DNA from: Flavobacteriales bacterium
GTDB taxonomy: Bacteria > Bacteroidota > Bacteroidia > Flavobacteriales_F > PHOS-HE28
Reading direction: 5' to 3'
Length of the DNA: 64,000 bases
NCBI GenBank assembly: GCA_020635725.1
Contig: JACJZF010000010.1
Coordinates: forward strand, 106,637-170,636
How positions within the stretch are numbered: the stretch's first letter is position 1; each line of letters starts with the position of its first letter. Under the pieces are notes generated by a model, which was not told the DNA's origin, made no database searches, and saw only the letters and a program-made list of their open reading frames with translations. The position numbers and the translations under genes were made by a program. Below are positions 7,981-15,776 of this stretch, piece after piece.

Positions 7981-8850
7981 CTAGCTCCCCTTGGCCCCGC
8001 GCACCATGGCTTCGATGGCATCCCACATGCCCGGCTCGATCTGCTCGAGCAGGTTGAACTGGCCGGCTCCTTTCAGCCATTCGCCGCCATCGATGGTGAC
8101 GACCTCGCCGTTGATATACGCGCTGTACGGCGAGAGCAGGAAGGTGACCAGGTCGGCCAGCTCCTGGTGCTCGCCCAATCGACCCAGTGGAACGCGCTTC
8201 CGCATGTCGAACTGCTCCATCAGCTCGCCAGGCATCAACCGGCTCCAGGCGCCCTTGGTGGGGAAGGGTCCGGGCGCCACGGCGTTGCTGCGTATGCCGT
8301 ACCGCCCCCATTCCGCCGCCAGGGAGCGCGTCATGGCGAGCACACCGGCCTTGGCGCATGCGCTGGGCACCACGTAACCGGAGCCTGTCCAGGCATAGGT
8401 GGTCACCACGTTCAGGATCACGCGGTCCCGTTCGCCCTGGGCGATCCAGTGCTTGCCGAACGCGAGGGTGCAGTTCACCGTGCCCATGAGCACGATGTCG
8501 ATGATGGTCTGAAAGGCCTTGCTGCTCAACCGCTCCGTGGGGCTGATGAAGTTGCCCGCGGCATTGTTCACCAAGGCATCGACCCGGCCGAAACGCTCCA
8601 GCACGGCATCGCGCAGCCGGTCCACCTGCTCCGCATCGCGCACATCGCACGGCATGGTGATCACCTCGCCCAACGCCGCCATCTCGCCCGCCGCGCGCTC
8701 GAGCGCTTCCGCTTTGCGGCTGGTGATGCACACGCGCGCGCCCAGGCGCAGGCATTGCTCGGCCATGGCACGGCCCAGACCTGTGCCACCGCCGGTGATC
8801 ACCACGGCCATTCCCTTCATGGCATCATCACGCAGCATCGGAGTTCGCAT
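7981..8850 (-). CDS. SDR oxidoreductase, 2,4-dienoyl-CoA reductase type
   Basis: A 289-aa NAD(P)H-dependent short-chain dehydrogenase. The Rossmann glycine motif GGGTGLGR lies near residue 20, and NNAAGNF near residue 95. Instead of the standard YxxxK, it has the arrangement of mitochondrial 2,4-dienoyl-CoA reductase: a Tyr in VTTYAWTGSGYVVPSACAKA and the Lys about 15 residues later, then RSLAAEWGRYGIRSN and PGPFPTKGAWSRL. This points to reduction of dienoyl-CoA during unsaturated fatty acid degradation rather than a generic SDR. No other beta-oxidation gene is adjacent. Confidence 0.88.
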   Translation of the reverse strand: MRTPMLRDDAMKGMAVVITGGGTGLGRAMAEQCLRLGARVCITSRKAEALERAAGEMAALGEVITMPCDVRDAEQVDRLRDAVLERFGRVDALVNNAAGNFISPTERLSSKAFQTIIDIVLMGTVNCTLAFGKHWIAQGERDRVILNVVTTYAWTGSGYVVPSACAKAGVLAMTRSLAAEWGRYGIRSNAVAPGPFPTKGAWSRLMPGELMEQFDMRKRVPLGRLGEHQELADLVTFLLSPYSAYINGEVVTIDGGEWLKGAGQFNLLEQIEPGMWDAIEAMVRGAKGS

Positions 8851-8890
8851 CGCTCTGGTTTTCGGCCAAGATACCCGCGGCAGGGTCGAG

Positions 8891-8898
8891 TACCTTCG
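8891..8898 (+). promoter_or_regulatory. -7 promoter box TACCTTCG
   Basis: A TAnnTTCG box 23 nt before the ATG at 8922, in the divergent region shared with the SDR gene. Confidence 0.45.
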
Positions 8899-8921
8899 TG
8901 CGGCTATCGATCTCTGAGGCA

Positions 8922-9335
8922 ATGCGAACCGAGTACCCCGCCAAGGTGCTGCTGGCCTGGGGTGAGGCCATCAGCGGTCATACGGGGCTGCGCGATTGGC
9001 TGATCAAGAACGGCTACCCTGAGCTGGGCATCTTCACCTTCGCCCTGGTGAACAAGCCCGATGCGCGGAAGTGGCTCATGGAGAATGGGCATCCGCACCT
9101 GATGGCGCTGATCAACGGGATCGAGGGCAGCACGGAAGCCTTGGACTGGCTCGACCGGAATGGCATGCATGTGCTCCGGCAGGTGGCCCTCACGGGCGAT
9201 GGCGAACGCGATGCGTTCAACTGGCTGCTGGAGAACGGGCATCGCGAGCTGGCCATGCTGGGCCATAAGATGCATGTGGTGAAACGCCAGATCGATGAGG
9301 ATCACTCCGATCCGCACAAGTATCCCAGGGACTAA
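8922..9335 (+). CDS. protein with four WL-x2-NG repeats
   Basis: A 137-aa cytoplasmic protein built of four imperfect repeats of about 27-36 residues, each with the core WL-x2-NG: DWLIKNGYPELGIF, KWLMENGHPHLMAL, DWLDRNGMHVLRQV and NWLLENGHRELAML. The spacing and helix-loop pattern resemble a short ankyrin-like solenoid, so a protein-binding role is likely, but no family was recognised. The last four bases overlap the end of the convergent CPBP gene. Confidence 0.8.
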   Translation: MRTEYPAKVLLAWGEAISGHTGLRDWLIKNGYPELGIFTFALVNKPDARKWLMENGHPHLMALINGIEGSTEALDWLDRNGMHVLRQVALTGDGERDAFNWLLENGHRELAMLGHKMHVVKRQIDEDHSDPHKYPRD

Positions 9336-9913
9336 CCCCGTGCAGCGCGCCAGTGGCGTACGAGCGCGCGGATGAGCAGCAGATCGAAGAGCGCGTGCGC
9401 GATCATCGGAGCCAGCAGGCCGCAGCACCGGGCGTAATAGCCGAAGAGAAGCATGCAGCCCGTGAGGAACAGACCGTACAGGCTCAACGGACGATTCCGG
9501 GGATCGAGGTAGCCGTGCAGGGCCACGAAGAGGATCGCGGTAGCTGGCACGCCCAACCAATGCTGCAAGGCCCCGCGGAAAAGCAGCTCCTCGCCTGCGC
9601 CTGCGGATAGCGCCACCAGCACCTGGCTCCATGGCGATGCCAGCAGCGGCCCTAACAGCTCGGCATAGCGGTCGCGGGTCGTGGCCAGAGCCTTCGATGC
9701 GATGATGCCTTGGGCGAGCCGAGCCATGAGGGCGCCGCCTCCGAGGCCCGTAGCCACCTGCAGCCATGGCGGTCCTTCGCCGAGAAGCACTTCCGCGAAC
9801 GACCTCTCCTGAACCACGAGCACGAGCCAAGCACCGAGCCCACCCATGCCGAACAAGGTGGACAGCACAAGGAGCAGCACGACCTGGACACGATGACGAC
9901 CGTTGCGCAGCAC
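9332..9913 (-). CDS. CPBP-family intramembrane protease
   Basis: A 193-aa integral membrane protein with about five hydrophobic segments. It has CPBP (CAAX protease/bacteriocin-processing) motif 1 as EELLFRGALQHWL and downstream His-containing motifs in ATAILFVALHGY and IAHALFDLLLI. These residues form the intramembrane active site. Substrates are unknown. The open frame extends upstream with a GTG at 9958, but that part overlaps the terminator hairpin of the upstream gene, so the GTG at 9913 is preferred. Confidence 0.83.
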   Translation of the reverse strand: MLRNGRHRVQVVLLLVLSTLFGMGGLGAWLVLVVQERSFAEVLLGEGPPWLQVATGLGGGALMARLAQGIIASKALATTRDRYAELLGPLLASPWSQVLVALSAGAGEELLFRGALQHWLGVPATAILFVALHGYLDPRNRPLSLYGLFLTGCMLLFGYYARCCGLLAPMIAHALFDLLLIRALVRHWRAARG

Positions 9914-9918
9914 CCTGC

Positions 9919-9955
9919 AAAGAACGAGGCCCTTCCTCGGAAAGGAAGGGCCTCG
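9919..9955 (-). terminator. terminator of the T9SS gene at 9971
   Basis: A perfect 12-bp stem (arms at 9925-9936 and 9944-9955, core GAGGCCCTTCC) followed on the minus strand by TTCTTT. It lies 15 bp after the stop of the cargo gene. Confidence 0.8.
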
Positions 9956-9970
9956 CACGTGTAGGATGAC

Positions 9971-10975
9971 TTAGCGTACGACGAACCGATGGGTGCCGAG
10001 CAGGCGCCGGTCGGCCATCAGCCGAAGCGTGTACAGCCCGGTCTTCAGATCCTCGGTAGCCAGGGTAGCACGGTCTGAAGCGATACGCTGGCGCAGCACG
10101 ACACGGCCAGAGGCATCGAGCACCTCCGCTTCATCCGCACCGGTGCCGGTGATGTGCAGCACCCCATCGGTGGGATTCGGATAGGCCACGAATTCCACCT
10201 GATCGGCGGAAAGCTCGCCAACGCCCACAATGAACGATTGGCCCTGCCATTGCGCGGTCTTCGCCACGGCCCAGGCCCCCGTGCCGATCTGCACCGAATC
10301 CTGCGTGAGCTGCAGCATCGGATAGGCCGAACTCTGCCCGTAGAAGTAGTAGATGTTGGAGATGCGCGTGACGTTCGCGAGCGCGGAATTGTCATTCACC
10401 TGACGGCGCACCTTCACGCGCAGCACATCGGGGATCGTGGCCGTTTGAGGCAGATGCAGAACACCATAGGCATCACCAACGCCGGTAATGGAGCCCAAAC
10501 GAGTCACCGGGATGATCCCGCTGACGACGTAGCTGGCCGACATGTTATCTGACCAAGTGGTGCCGAAGGTGCACGGGAACTTGAGCTCAGTGAGCGGATC
10601 GGTGAAGCTGATGGTGCCCTCGAGCTGGGTCTTGGAGCCGACGTGGTAGAGTCCGTTCGCATCGGCGTTCCAGAAGAGGGTATCGGAGCCGCCATCGGTG
10701 TTGAGCAAGGTGGCCGATGGGATCATCGCCGACGCGGGCGATGACGAGGCCGCCTGATAGTACCACGTACGATTGCCCGTATTGGGCAGCAGCATGTTCC
10801 AGTAATCCATCATCACATTCGCTCCCATTGGTCCGGCGCCGATGAAGGTGTCGGTGGTGAGCACCTGGAATTCCTGCCCAGCCAGCGGTACATGCGTGGC
10901 GGAATTCAGGGTGGGCTGGGCGAGGGCCGTGGCAGCCAGGAGAAAGGCCGAAGGGGCGGCGTAGCGAAGGAGCAT
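9971..10975 (-). CDS. T9SS-exported protein of unknown function
   Basis: A 334-aa secreted protein starting MLLRYAAPSAFLLAATALAQ (signal peptide). The middle is a beta-rich domain with no recognised family. The C-terminal 75 residues are a type A sorting domain: YPNPTDGVLHITG, a central VLDASGRVV, then LKTGLYTLRLMADRR and the terminal RFVVR. Such domains direct export by the type IX system and cleavage or attachment at the surface. A much longer in-frame extension upstream lacks homology and overlaps the nitroreductase gene, so it was discarded. Confidence 0.87.
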   Translation of the reverse strand: MLLRYAAPSAFLLAATALAQPTLNSATHVPLAGQEFQVLTTDTFIGAGPMGANVMMDYWNMLLPNTGNRTWYYQAASSSPASAMIPSATLLNTDGGSDTLFWNADANGLYHVGSKTQLEGTISFTDPLTELKFPCTFGTTWSDNMSASYVVSGIIPVTRLGSITGVGDAYGVLHLPQTATIPDVLRVKVRRQVNDNSALANVTRISNIYYFYGQSSAYPMLQLTQDSVQIGTGAWAVAKTAQWQGQSFIVGVGELSADQVEFVAYPNPTDGVLHITGTGADEAEVLDASGRVVLRQRIASDRATLATEDLKTGLYTLRLMADRRLLGTHRFVVR

Positions 10976-11053
10976 GAGTAGTGCAGGTTTATGCGGCGGA
11001 AGGTATGACGCGGGCTCGGGGCGGATTGCTGCCTGATGCCTTCTCTTTGCACC

Positions 11054-11641
11054 ATGAAGTTCAGCGTAAGCGAGATCAGTGAGCTCATCCGGCACCGGCG
11101 CACCATCTACCCGAAGGATTACACCGACCGAGCGGTGCACCGGGAAATCGTGGAGCGGGTGCTCACCAACGCCAGCTGGGCGCCCAACCATGGCATGACC
11201 CAGCCGTGGCGATTCCATGTCTATACCGGTCAGGCCCGGGAGCGGCTCTCGCAATTCCTGGGCGACACATACAAGGCCATGACCCCGGCCGATAAATTCC
11301 TGCCGAAGAAACACGAGACCATCATGCAGCGGCCGCTCCAGAGCAGCGTGGTGATCGCCTTGGGCATGGTGCGCGACCCCAAAGGGAAGATCAGCGAGCG
11401 CGATGAGCTGATGGCCATGGCCTGCGCCGTGCAGAACATGCATTTGACTTGTGCCGCCTACGGCCTGGGAGCCTTCTGGGCCACCGGCGGCCCCATGACC
11501 GGCCATGCCATGCGCGACTTCCTCGGACTGGGCGAGCAAGACCTCGCACTCGGGCTGTTCTACATCGGATACCCGGCGGTCGAGTGGCCGAAAGGGTACC
11601 GCACGCCGCTGGACCAGATCGCCACCTGGCACGACGCCTGA
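11054..11641 (+). CDS. nitroreductase family protein
   Basis: A 195-aa FMN-dependent oxidoreductase of the nitroreductase fold. The N-terminal FMN-phosphate arginines are in IRHRRTIYPKDY, followed by NASWAPNHGMTQPWRFHV, the family's substrate/FMN loop, and near the C-terminus the glycine-rich ATGGPMTGHAM and GLFYIGYPAVEWPKGYR. It resembles the YdjA-type single-domain group. Start MKFSVSEI chosen because family alignment begins there. It is divergent from the cargo gene at 9971 and 4 bp from the next gene. Confidence 0.93.
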   Translation: MKFSVSEISELIRHRRTIYPKDYTDRAVHREIVERVLTNASWAPNHGMTQPWRFHVYTGQARERLSQFLGDTYKAMTPADKFLPKKHETIMQRPLQSSVVIALGMVRDPKGKISERDELMAMACAVQNMHLTCAAYGLGAFWATGGPMTGHAMRDFLGLGEQDLALGLFYIGYPAVEWPKGYRTPLDQIATWHDA

Positions 11642-11645
11642 CCGC

Positions 11646-11975
11646 ATGGACCTGCCGAATCTCACCAACTACGCGGAGCATCCGACCGAACCGGACTGGC
11701 TGGTTTTCCGCTTCCCGGTGGCCGCGCAGCGCGAGGAATTCGCCCAACTGCTGGCAGCCGAGGGCATCCGGCATGAGGTGGATACCGATGCCGGACCGCC
11801 CTATCTGATCGGTGTGCGGAGCCGTCATCGCGAACGCGCGGTGAGGCTGAACTATACCGTGCTCGGCAGGCACCGCCGCCCATTTCTCTCTGACCCCCTG
11901 TTCCGTTGGTCGGTGCTCGCAGCGGTGGGCGCGCTGCTCGTTCTGGCATTCATCGGCTGGTTGGCAGGTCGATGA
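11646..11975 (+). CDS. small membrane protein
   Basis: A 109-aa protein: a soluble N-terminal domain (residues 1-80) with a regular alpha/beta pattern (REEFAQLLAAEGIRHEV, RHRERAVRLNYTVLGRHR), then one membrane segment at about 88-106 (WSVLAAVGALLVLAFIGWL). The domain resembles small signal-transducing ferredoxin-like folds, but no family name was certain. Only 4 bp separate it from the nitroreductase gene, so they are probably cotranscribed. Confidence 0.75.
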   Translation: MDLPNLTNYAEHPTEPDWLVFRFPVAAQREEFAQLLAAEGIRHEVDTDAGPPYLIGVRSRHRERAVRLNYTVLGRHRRPFLSDPLFRWSVLAAVGALLVLAFIGWLAGR

Positions 11976-12055
11976 ACCGGCTTTTCCCTTGTCAGACTAG
12001 CCGTTGGCCGTTTCAAACGCTAACCGTACACCCCCAGGAGACATCTTTGAGGACC

Positions 12056-12790
12056 ATGCGGAGGCTGCTGCTCCTTCTCTTCGTGCTGCTCACCTGCGGC
12101 GGTGCGCAGCTGCACGCCCAGGCCGGGGTCACCACCCTGGGCCTGATGGTGAAGCCCGTGCTGCCCTTCACCTATTTCGACAAGGACGCCACCGCGGAGA
12201 TCGAGCACGTGAAGTACCAGATCGGTCTGGAGGGCGGTTTCTCCTTCGGGATGAACGTGAGGGTGGGCCTAACCAACACCATCTCGCTGGAGACCGGGCT
12301 GGGCCAGATCCAGCGGCGCTTCTCCTACCGCGTGACCAACGATACGAGCGGCTACGATGAGACCGCCCCCATCCGGTATGTGGGTTACGAGCTGCCCGTG
12401 ATGGGTCTGGTGTTCATCCGCCTGGGCGAACTCACCTACATGAGCGCCGCGCTCGGTGGATCGCTCGATTTCTACCCAAGTGATGCCCAAGGCCTGATCG
12501 AAGAGGGTTCCATCTACATCTTCCGCCGCAACTGGGCGCAAGCGAGCGTGATCGGCAACATGGGTTTCGAGTTCCGCAGCCGAAAGAGCGGAATCTTCTA
12601 CCTGGGCGCCACCTATCACCGTCCGTTCAATGATCTGGCCTTGGCCGACCTCTCCTACATCTACTACGGCCCCCCCGCCCGCACGGAACGTACCGAGCGT
12701 ATGGCCCTGGCCGGGAGCTACCTCACCGTGGATATCCGGTACTACTTCCACGAGGACCCCGACCGCAAGCGGCTCCGCCGGTCGAACTGA
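12056..12790 (+). CDS. outer-membrane beta-barrel protein
   Basis: A 244-aa protein with a signal peptide (MRRLLLLLFVLLTCGGAQLHAQ). The rest shows alternating hydrophobic strands with aromatic girdles (GFSFGMNVRVGLTNTISLET, SYLTVDIRYYFHED), typical of the Bacteroidota outer-membrane porin-like/PorT-like barrels. It may be an assembly or gliding component, but it is not close enough to any named member. ATG at 12056 gives the signal peptide; the upstream frame does not. Confidence 0.78.
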   Translation: MRRLLLLLFVLLTCGGAQLHAQAGVTTLGLMVKPVLPFTYFDKDATAEIEHVKYQIGLEGGFSFGMNVRVGLTNTISLETGLGQIQRRFSYRVTNDTSGYDETAPIRYVGYELPVMGLVFIRLGELTYMSAALGGSLDFYPSDAQGLIEEGSIYIFRRNWAQASVIGNMGFEFRSRKSGIFYLGATYHRPFNDLALADLSYIYYGPPARTERTERMALAGSYLTVDIRYYFHEDPDRKRLRRSN

Positions 12791-12805
12791 GCCGGAAGGG
12801 CCGGG

Positions 12806-12813
12806 TATATTCG
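12806..12813 (+). promoter_or_regulatory. -7 promoter box TATATTCG
   Basis: A TAnnTTCG box 17 nt before the ATG of the T9SS gene at 12831. Confidence 0.5.
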
Positions 12814-12830
12814 TCGCCCACCCGCCATAC

Positions 12831-14981
12831 ATGCGACCACTCTTTACCCTCATCTCGTTCTTCGCCACGCTCACCCTTGCGGCCCAGCCTCCGAACGATG
12901 CCTGCGAAGGCGCGATCGACATCAGCTGCAACAGCGTTATCCAAGGCACCACCACCGATGCAACGACCGATGCGGTGGATGCATGCGGCACCAGCATCAC
13001 GGCGCCCGGCGCGTGGTTCCGGCTCGTAGGAAGCGGCCAGGAAGTGGTGGTGACCACCTGCCCGGACAACACGTACGACACCAAGCTCAACGTGTACGCT
13101 GGCGCATGCGATGGGCTGGTGTGCATCACCGGCAATGATGACATCGAGCAGGGCGTCTTCTGCTCCAGCGCCGGTTTCGTGGCGGAGGAGGGCATCACGT
13201 ACTACATTCTCGTGCAGGGCTACGATGGCGCCACGGGCGATTTCGAGCTGAGCGTCACCTGCACGGCCATCACCCAGGATCATTGCCAGGGCGCTCTTCC
13301 GATCGCCTGCGGCCAAACGGTGCAAGGCAGCACCGCCGATGCCACGGCAGATGAGGTTCCGGAATGCGGCACTTCGATCACCGCGCCCGGTGTGTGGTAC
13401 AGCTTCACCGGCAATGGAGGGCAGATGATCCTCTCGACCTGCCCGGACAACACGTTCGACACCAAGCTCAATGTGTACACCGGGCCCTGCAGCGCCCCGG
13501 TGTGCGTGGCTGGCAATGATGATAGCGTCCCGGGTGTGTATTGCTCCACGCTCGCCTTCACATCGACTCCGGGAACGGCGTATTTCGTGCTCGTGCAGGG
13601 CTATGATGGCGCGACAGGAACCTTCGATCTATCGTTGACCTGCCCGGATTGCGGCGCGCCCACCGACGTGATCATCACGGCGACGGATGCGACGGCCCAG
13701 GTGACGTGGAACTCGCCGAATGAATCGAGTTCCTTCCTTGTCGAGTACGGTCCGGTCGGATTCACGCCGGGTACGGGCATGACCATCTCAGGCGCCACGG
13801 GCATCACCGGCCCTCCGGTGAACATCAACGGCCTTGCCCCCGGGACCGAATACGACGTGTACGTGAGCGAGGAGTGCCTTGAAGGAGGCGGACCAGCCGC
13901 GGGCCCCATCGGATTCACCACGCTCACCGAGCCCTTGGCGGAGAACGCGCAATGCTCGGGCGCGATCACCATCGCTTGCGGCGGCAGCGTGGAAGGCGAC
14001 ACCGGCCTGGGCCTTCCGGCGGCCGGCCCGACCTGCGGCGCGGCGAACATCACCAGCACCGGTCTCTGGTACACCTTCATCGGCACCGGTGAGGATGCCA
14101 CGTTGAGCACCTGCGGGGCCAGCGGCTACGACACCAAGATCAGCGTGTTCTCGGGCGCATGCGACGCGCTGCTCTGCGAAGCCGGAAGCGATGATGGCCC
14201 GAATTGCCCGGGCAATACCAGCAGCCTGACCATGCATACCACCGGAGGCACCACGTACCTCGTGCTCGTGCACGGCTACCAAGAGGACCAAGGGCACTTC
14301 ACGTTGACGCTGGAATGCGCCGACCCCTGCGCGGCCGTGGACAATGACGATTGCTCGAATGCCTCCTTGCTGACCGTGCAGCCCGCCGGCGGCTGCGAGA
14401 GCAGCACGGGCACAACGGCCTGCGCCTTCGCCACGTCCGTGCCGAATCCGCCATGCGATGCCTGGGGCAACATCGTGGACACATGGTACGCGTTCAATAC
14501 CGGCTGGGCGCAGAACCTCTCGTTGATCATTGAGCGCGGCACGGCCGAGTATGTCAACGCCGCGCTGTACACGGCCTGCGATGAACCCGCGTACATCGAC
14601 TGCTGGACCGATGTGAATGGTCCGATCGCGCTGCAGGGAATAGCGCCGAACACCGAGCTGCTTGTGCGCGTATGGAACGGAGGCGGGGCCGGCGCAGGCA
14701 CCTTCTCCATCTGCGTCGAAGGTGATTTCAACGTCGGCGTAGCAGAGGTGGCGCGCGCCAGCTTCCTGGCCAGCCCGGTGCCTGCTTCGGATGTGCTGAC
14801 GCTGCGAGGTCTCGACGGCGTCGCCTCGATCACCCTGGTTGACGCCACGGGCCGCGTGGTGCGTTCGCTTTCCGTGAACAGCTCAAGGGCACTGACGTTT
14901 GGGGTGCAGGACCTGGCCGAGGGGCTCTACCTCGTCAACGGCGATGGACGACAGCTGGGGCGCGTGCTGATCCAGCACTGA
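12831..14981 (+). CDS. T9SS-exported repeat protein with three PPC-like domains and Fn3
   Basis: A 716-aa surface protein. After the signal peptide come two closely similar domains of about 120 residues (starting NDACEGAIDISCN and DHCQGALPIACGQ), with shared cores CPDNTYDTKLNVY/CPDNTFDTKLNVY and YYILVQGYDGATGDF/YFVLVQGYDGATGTF. A fibronectin type III domain follows at about 263-358 (INGLAPGTEYDVYVSEEC), then a third copy (YDTKISVFSGACDALLC) and a more distant fourth. The C-terminus is a T9SS type A sorting domain (LVDATGRVV, LAEGLYLVNGDGR). The repeats probably form extracellular carbohydrate- or protein-binding modules. Confidence 0.9.
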   Translation: MRPLFTLISFFATLTLAAQPPNDACEGAIDISCNSVIQGTTTDATTDAVDACGTSITAPGAWFRLVGSGQEVVVTTCPDNTYDTKLNVYAGACDGLVCITGNDDIEQGVFCSSAGFVAEEGITYYILVQGYDGATGDFELSVTCTAITQDHCQGALPIACGQTVQGSTADATADEVPECGTSITAPGVWYSFTGNGGQMILSTCPDNTFDTKLNVYTGPCSAPVCVAGNDDSVPGVYCSTLAFTSTPGTAYFVLVQGYDGATGTFDLSLTCPDCGAPTDVIITATDATAQVTWNSPNESSSFLVEYGPVGFTPGTGMTISGATGITGPPVNINGLAPGTEYDVYVSEECLEGGGPAAGPIGFTTLTEPLAENAQCSGAITIACGGSVEGDTGLGLPAAGPTCGAANITSTGLWYTFIGTGEDATLSTCGASGYDTKISVFSGACDALLCEAGSDDGPNCPGNTSSLTMHTTGGTTYLVLVHGYQEDQGHFTLTLECADPCAAVDNDDCSNASLLTVQPAGGCESSTGTTACAFATSVPNPPCDAWGNIVDTWYAFNTGWAQNLSLIIERGTAEYVNAALYTACDEPAYIDCWTDVNGPIALQGIAPNTELLVRVWNGGGAGAGTFSICVEGDFNVGVAEVARASFLASPVPASDVLTLRGLDGVASITLVDATGRVVRSLSVNSSRALTFGVQDLAEGLYLVNGDGRQLGRVLIQH

Positions 14982-15030
14982 GCCGATCAGTCTTGATAAA
15001 CGTGGGAAGCCGTGCTGGCCTCCCTCCTGC

Positions 15031-15372
15031 TCAGCATTTCCCGGACCCGAGCTGTTCAGCGTGCATGTGGAGGAACTTCGCGCTCCCCTCGATCCCCGCG
15101 TCGTGCAGCAGGCGACGGGTGTACGAGATGGCATCGGCCTCCTCGGCGAAACTCACGTCGGAGAACTTCAGCACCACCACGCCGGTCCACGTGCAATCGT
15201 ATTCGAGGTTGGCATGCGAATCCTTCGCTACCGCAGCGGAGAGGCGCGCGTGGCCCTCGTTGCCCAGGCCTTGAACCTGCAGCACCACCTGCACATCATA
15301 GGCTTGCGCGAACAGGCTGGCCGCCATGGTGGATCCGAGCATGAAGAGCGCGAGTGTGATCGACCGTAGCAT
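15031..15372 (-). CDS. small secreted protein of unknown function
   Basis: A 113-aa protein with a signal peptide (MLRSITLALFMLGSTMAASL). The mature part has an alpha/beta pattern (YDVQVVLQVQGLGNEGHARL, WTGVVVLKFSDV, ADAISYTRRLLHDAGIEG) reminiscent of small ferredoxin-like folds. Two cysteines could form a disulfide. No family recognised. The ATG at 15372 is preferred over an upstream extension that overlaps the divergent Mpo1-like gene. Confidence 0.7.
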   Translation of the reverse strand: MLRSITLALFMLGSTMAASLFAQAYDVQVVLQVQGLGNEGHARLSAAVAKDSHANLEYDCTWTGVVVLKFSDVSFAEEADAISYTRRLLHDAGIEGSAKFLHMHAEQLGSGKC

Positions 15373-15399
15373 GGGAGTAGTGGGATGGATTGGTTCGAC

Positions 15400-15407
15400 T
15401 AATTTCG
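15400..15407 (+). promoter_or_regulatory. -7 promoter box TAATTTCG
   Basis: A TAnnTTCG box 21 nt before the ATG at 15429. Confidence 0.5.
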
Positions 15408-15428
15408 ACCGGTACCCGCGCACGGAGA

Positions 15429-15764
15429 ATGACGAACGACAGGCACGAGCAGCGCATCGGCTCATGGAGGGAGTTCTATCCCTATTACCTGTCCGAGCAT
15501 CAGCATCCCGTGAGCCGGGTGCTGCATTTCATCGGCACCGGGCTCATCGCGCTGTGGATCATTCTCGCGATCGCCATGCGCCAACCATGGTGGCTGATCC
15601 TCATACCCATCGGCGGTTATGGATTCGCCTGGGTGGGCCACTTCTTCTTCGAACGTAACAAGCCGGCCACGTTCCGGTATCCCGCATACAGCCTTGCCAG
15701 CGATTTCGTGCTCTTCTGGCAACTCCTCTCCGGCCGCGAGCGCTTCCGTCCGAAACGCCCCTGA
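15429..15764 (+). CDS. Mpo1-like membrane protein (DUF962)
   Basis: A 111-aa membrane protein of the Mpo1/YGL010w family. The conserved histidines appear in YYLSEHQHPVSRVLHFIGT and GHFFFERNKPATF; in yeast Mpo1 these bind iron in an enzyme that degrades 2-hydroxy fatty acids. Two hydrophobic spans lie at about residues 35-55 and 58-75. The activity in bacteria is not proven. The ATG at 15429 was chosen because the family start (GSWREFYPYYL) follows at once. Confidence 0.9.
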   Translation: MTNDRHEQRIGSWREFYPYYLSEHQHPVSRVLHFIGTGLIALWIILAIAMRQPWWLILIPIGGYGFAWVGHFFFERNKPATFRYPAYSLASDFVLFWQLLSGRERFRPKRP

Positions 15765-15776
15765 ACATACTTCGAC

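Noticed and set aside
9971..11668. Long 565-aa version of the cargo gene at 9971
   Set aside because: The extra N-terminal part overlaps the nitroreductase gene antisense and lacks homology; the signal peptide begins at 10975.
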